Shown here one piece after another: positions 4,814 to 5,757 of a DNA stretch of 5,757 nt; position 1 is the stretch's first letter; every line of letters starts with the position of its first letter. The position numbers and the translations under genes were made by a program. The notes beneath the pieces were generated by a model, which saw only the letters and a list, made by a program, of their open reading frames with translations, did no database searches and had not been told where the DNA came from. Source of the DNA: Pseudomonadota bacterium (GTDB taxonomy: Bacteria > Hydrothermota > 32-111 > QNBC01); assembly GCA_011682715.1 (NCBI GenBank), contig JAACEC010000066.1, forward strand, positions 1 through 5,757. The letters run 5' to 3'.

Positions 4814-5757
4814 ATGGATACCTTTATGCTTTTTCTACAGAATACGGGATTTTACAATATAACTATCAAAACCGCCATTATGCTTGTGGTAGGTATTCTT
4901 TTCATTTATCTCGCTATCAAAAAGAAATATGAACCTTTGCTTCTATTGCCTATAGGTTTTGGGATTTTAATAGGTAATATTCCTACACCAGCGTCTACCG
5001 CAGTAGGTGTATATAAAACCGGCTCGGTAATGAATATCCTTTACTGGGGGGTGAAAACAGGACTATATCCGCCGCTGATATTCCTCGGTATAGGTGCTCT
5101 TACCGATTTTACCACATTGATTTCTAATCCTAAGACGATTATCTTAGGTGGGGCAGCCCAGATAGGTGTTTTTGCCACATTCATAACGGCAATTCTGTTA
5201 GGATTTTCTCAGCCAGCCGCTGCTGCTATAGGGTTAATCGGTGGTGCAGACGGGCCGACATCTATCTATATAGCAACTAAATTGGCTCCGAAGTTGCTGG
5301 GTCCGATTGCCATTGCGGCATATTCGTATATGGCTCTGGTTCCGGTTATTCAGCCCCCTATTATGAAACTACTTACAACGAAAAAAGAGCGTTTGATCAG
5401 GATGCCTACTCCAAGAACAGTTTCAAAAAAGGAAAAGATTATTTTCCCCATAGTCGCATTTTTAATCAGCGCGTTTATCGCTCCTGCGGCACTTCCGCTT
5501 TTGGGAATGCTCTTTCTCGGAAACCTATTTAAGGAAAGTGGTGTGACAAACAGATTGGCAAAAACAGCGGGTAATTCGTTGATTAATACTTTTACCATTC
5601 TGATTGGGGTATGTGTCGGAGCGAGTACCCAGGGTGATGTTTTCCTCACAGTGAAATCGATGGAAATATTTGTTTTGGGTGCGGTTGCATTCGGCGTCGC
5701 AACAGCATCGGGTGTACTTTTCGCCAAATCTATGAATCTTTTTCTTAAACAGAAAAT
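4814..5757 (+). CDS. mmdB: Sodium-pumping decarboxylase beta subunit, OadB/MmdB type, 5' part
   Basis: An open frame from ATG 4814 to the window edge with no stop, giving 314 residues of a very hydrophobic membrane protein. It belongs to the sodium ion-translocating decarboxylase beta family (OadB, MmdB, GcdB), which decarboxylates carboxybiotin and moves Na+ across the inner membrane. Signatures are LIFLGIGALTDF at 88-99, GGADGPT at 143-149 and YSYMALVPVIQPP at 170-182. Asp146 corresponds to Asp203 of Klebsiella OadB. Tyr172 sits 26 residues later, matching Tyr229 there. TPRTVSKKEKI (199-209) marks a cytoplasmic loop, and VATASGVLFAKSMN (295-308) a late helix. From the family pattern I expect only about 55-60 more residues, including the helix VIII Na+ motif (NPLIGSAGVS type), which should start just past the edge. 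The short N-terminus suits the roughly 370-residue MmdB/GcdB class. The neighbours indicate methylmalonyl-CoA as substrate. Confidence 0.93.
   Translation, partial: MDTFMLFLQNTGFYNITIKTAIMLVVGILFIYLAIKKKYEPLLLLPIGFGILIGNIPTPASTAVGVYKTGSVMNILYWGVKTGLYPPLIFLGIGALTDFTTLISNPKTIILGGAAQIGVFATFITAILLGFSQPAAAAIGLIGGADGPTSIYIATKLAPKLLGPIAIAAYSYMALVPVIQPPIMKLLTTKKERLIRMPTPRTVSKKEKIIFPIVAFLISAFIAPAALPLLGMLFLGNLFKESGVTNRLAKTAGNSLINTFTILIGVCVGASTQGDVFLTVKSMEIFVLGAVAFGVATASGVLFAKSMNLFLKQK

Noticed and set aside
5350..5727. A 125-codon open frame on the minus strand
   Set aside because: It lies wholly opposite mmdB, whose conserved motifs run through the same bases. It shows no recognisable family, so it is a shadow of the hydrophobic coding sequence.

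Overview
The window is one uninterrupted, single-strand operon fragment of eight genes, all on the + strand. It encodes the methylmalonyl-CoA branch of anaerobic propionate/succinate metabolism. It opens inside a methylmalonyl-CoA mutase catalytic subunit and closes inside the membrane subunit of a sodium-pumping decarboxylase. There is no promoter, terminator, RNA gene, mobile element, CRISPR array or gene-free stretch. Every gene junction lies between a 17-bp overlap and a 9-bp gap, so a single polycistronic mRNA with translational coupling is the simplest reading.

Layout: (1) 1-683, catalytic subunit of a split B12-dependent methylmalonyl-CoA mutase (5' end missing); (2) 693-1097, its separate cobalamin-binding subunit; (3) 1081-2046, the MeaB/ArgK G-protein chaperone of the mutase; (4) 2043-2441, methylmalonyl-CoA epimerase; (5) 2444-3994, the carboxyltransferase subunit (MmdA); (6) 4003-4383, a small one-helix membrane anchor (MmdD/OadG type); (7) 4385-4804, the biotin carrier protein (MmdC); (8) 4814-5757, the sodium-pumping beta subunit (MmdB/OadB type; 3' end missing). 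Genes 5-8 follow the order mmdA-D-C-B, which I recall from known sodium-translocating methylmalonyl-CoA decarboxylases.

How the genes work together (from family knowledge): the mutase interconverts succinyl-CoA and (R)-methylmalonyl-CoA, with MeaB guarding cofactor loading. The epimerase converts (R) to (S). MmdA moves the carboxyl group of (S)-methylmalonyl-CoA onto biotin on MmdC, releasing propionyl-CoA. MmdB decarboxylates carboxybiotin and exports Na+, with MmdD holding the complex at the membrane. No biotin carboxylase is present, which fits a decarboxylase rather than an ATP-dependent propionyl-CoA carboxylase. The same set could run backwards in a propionate oxidiser, driven by the Na+ gradient; the sequence cannot decide the direction.

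Organism: moderately AT-rich DNA with many A-rich runs, frequent AGA/AGG, GGA and ATA codons, strong GGAG Shine-Dalgarno sites and tight packing. This indicates an anaerobic or fermentative bacterium. A split mutase plus a sodium pump would fit Firmicutes, Thermotogota, Cloacimonadota-like or other anaerobic lineages, and I cannot place it more closely. I found no convincing undescribed system. The points most worth checking are the operon-level linkage of mutase, chaperone, epimerase and pump, the A7 tract at the mutase/MeaB overlap, and a strongly C-rich patch inside mmdA.
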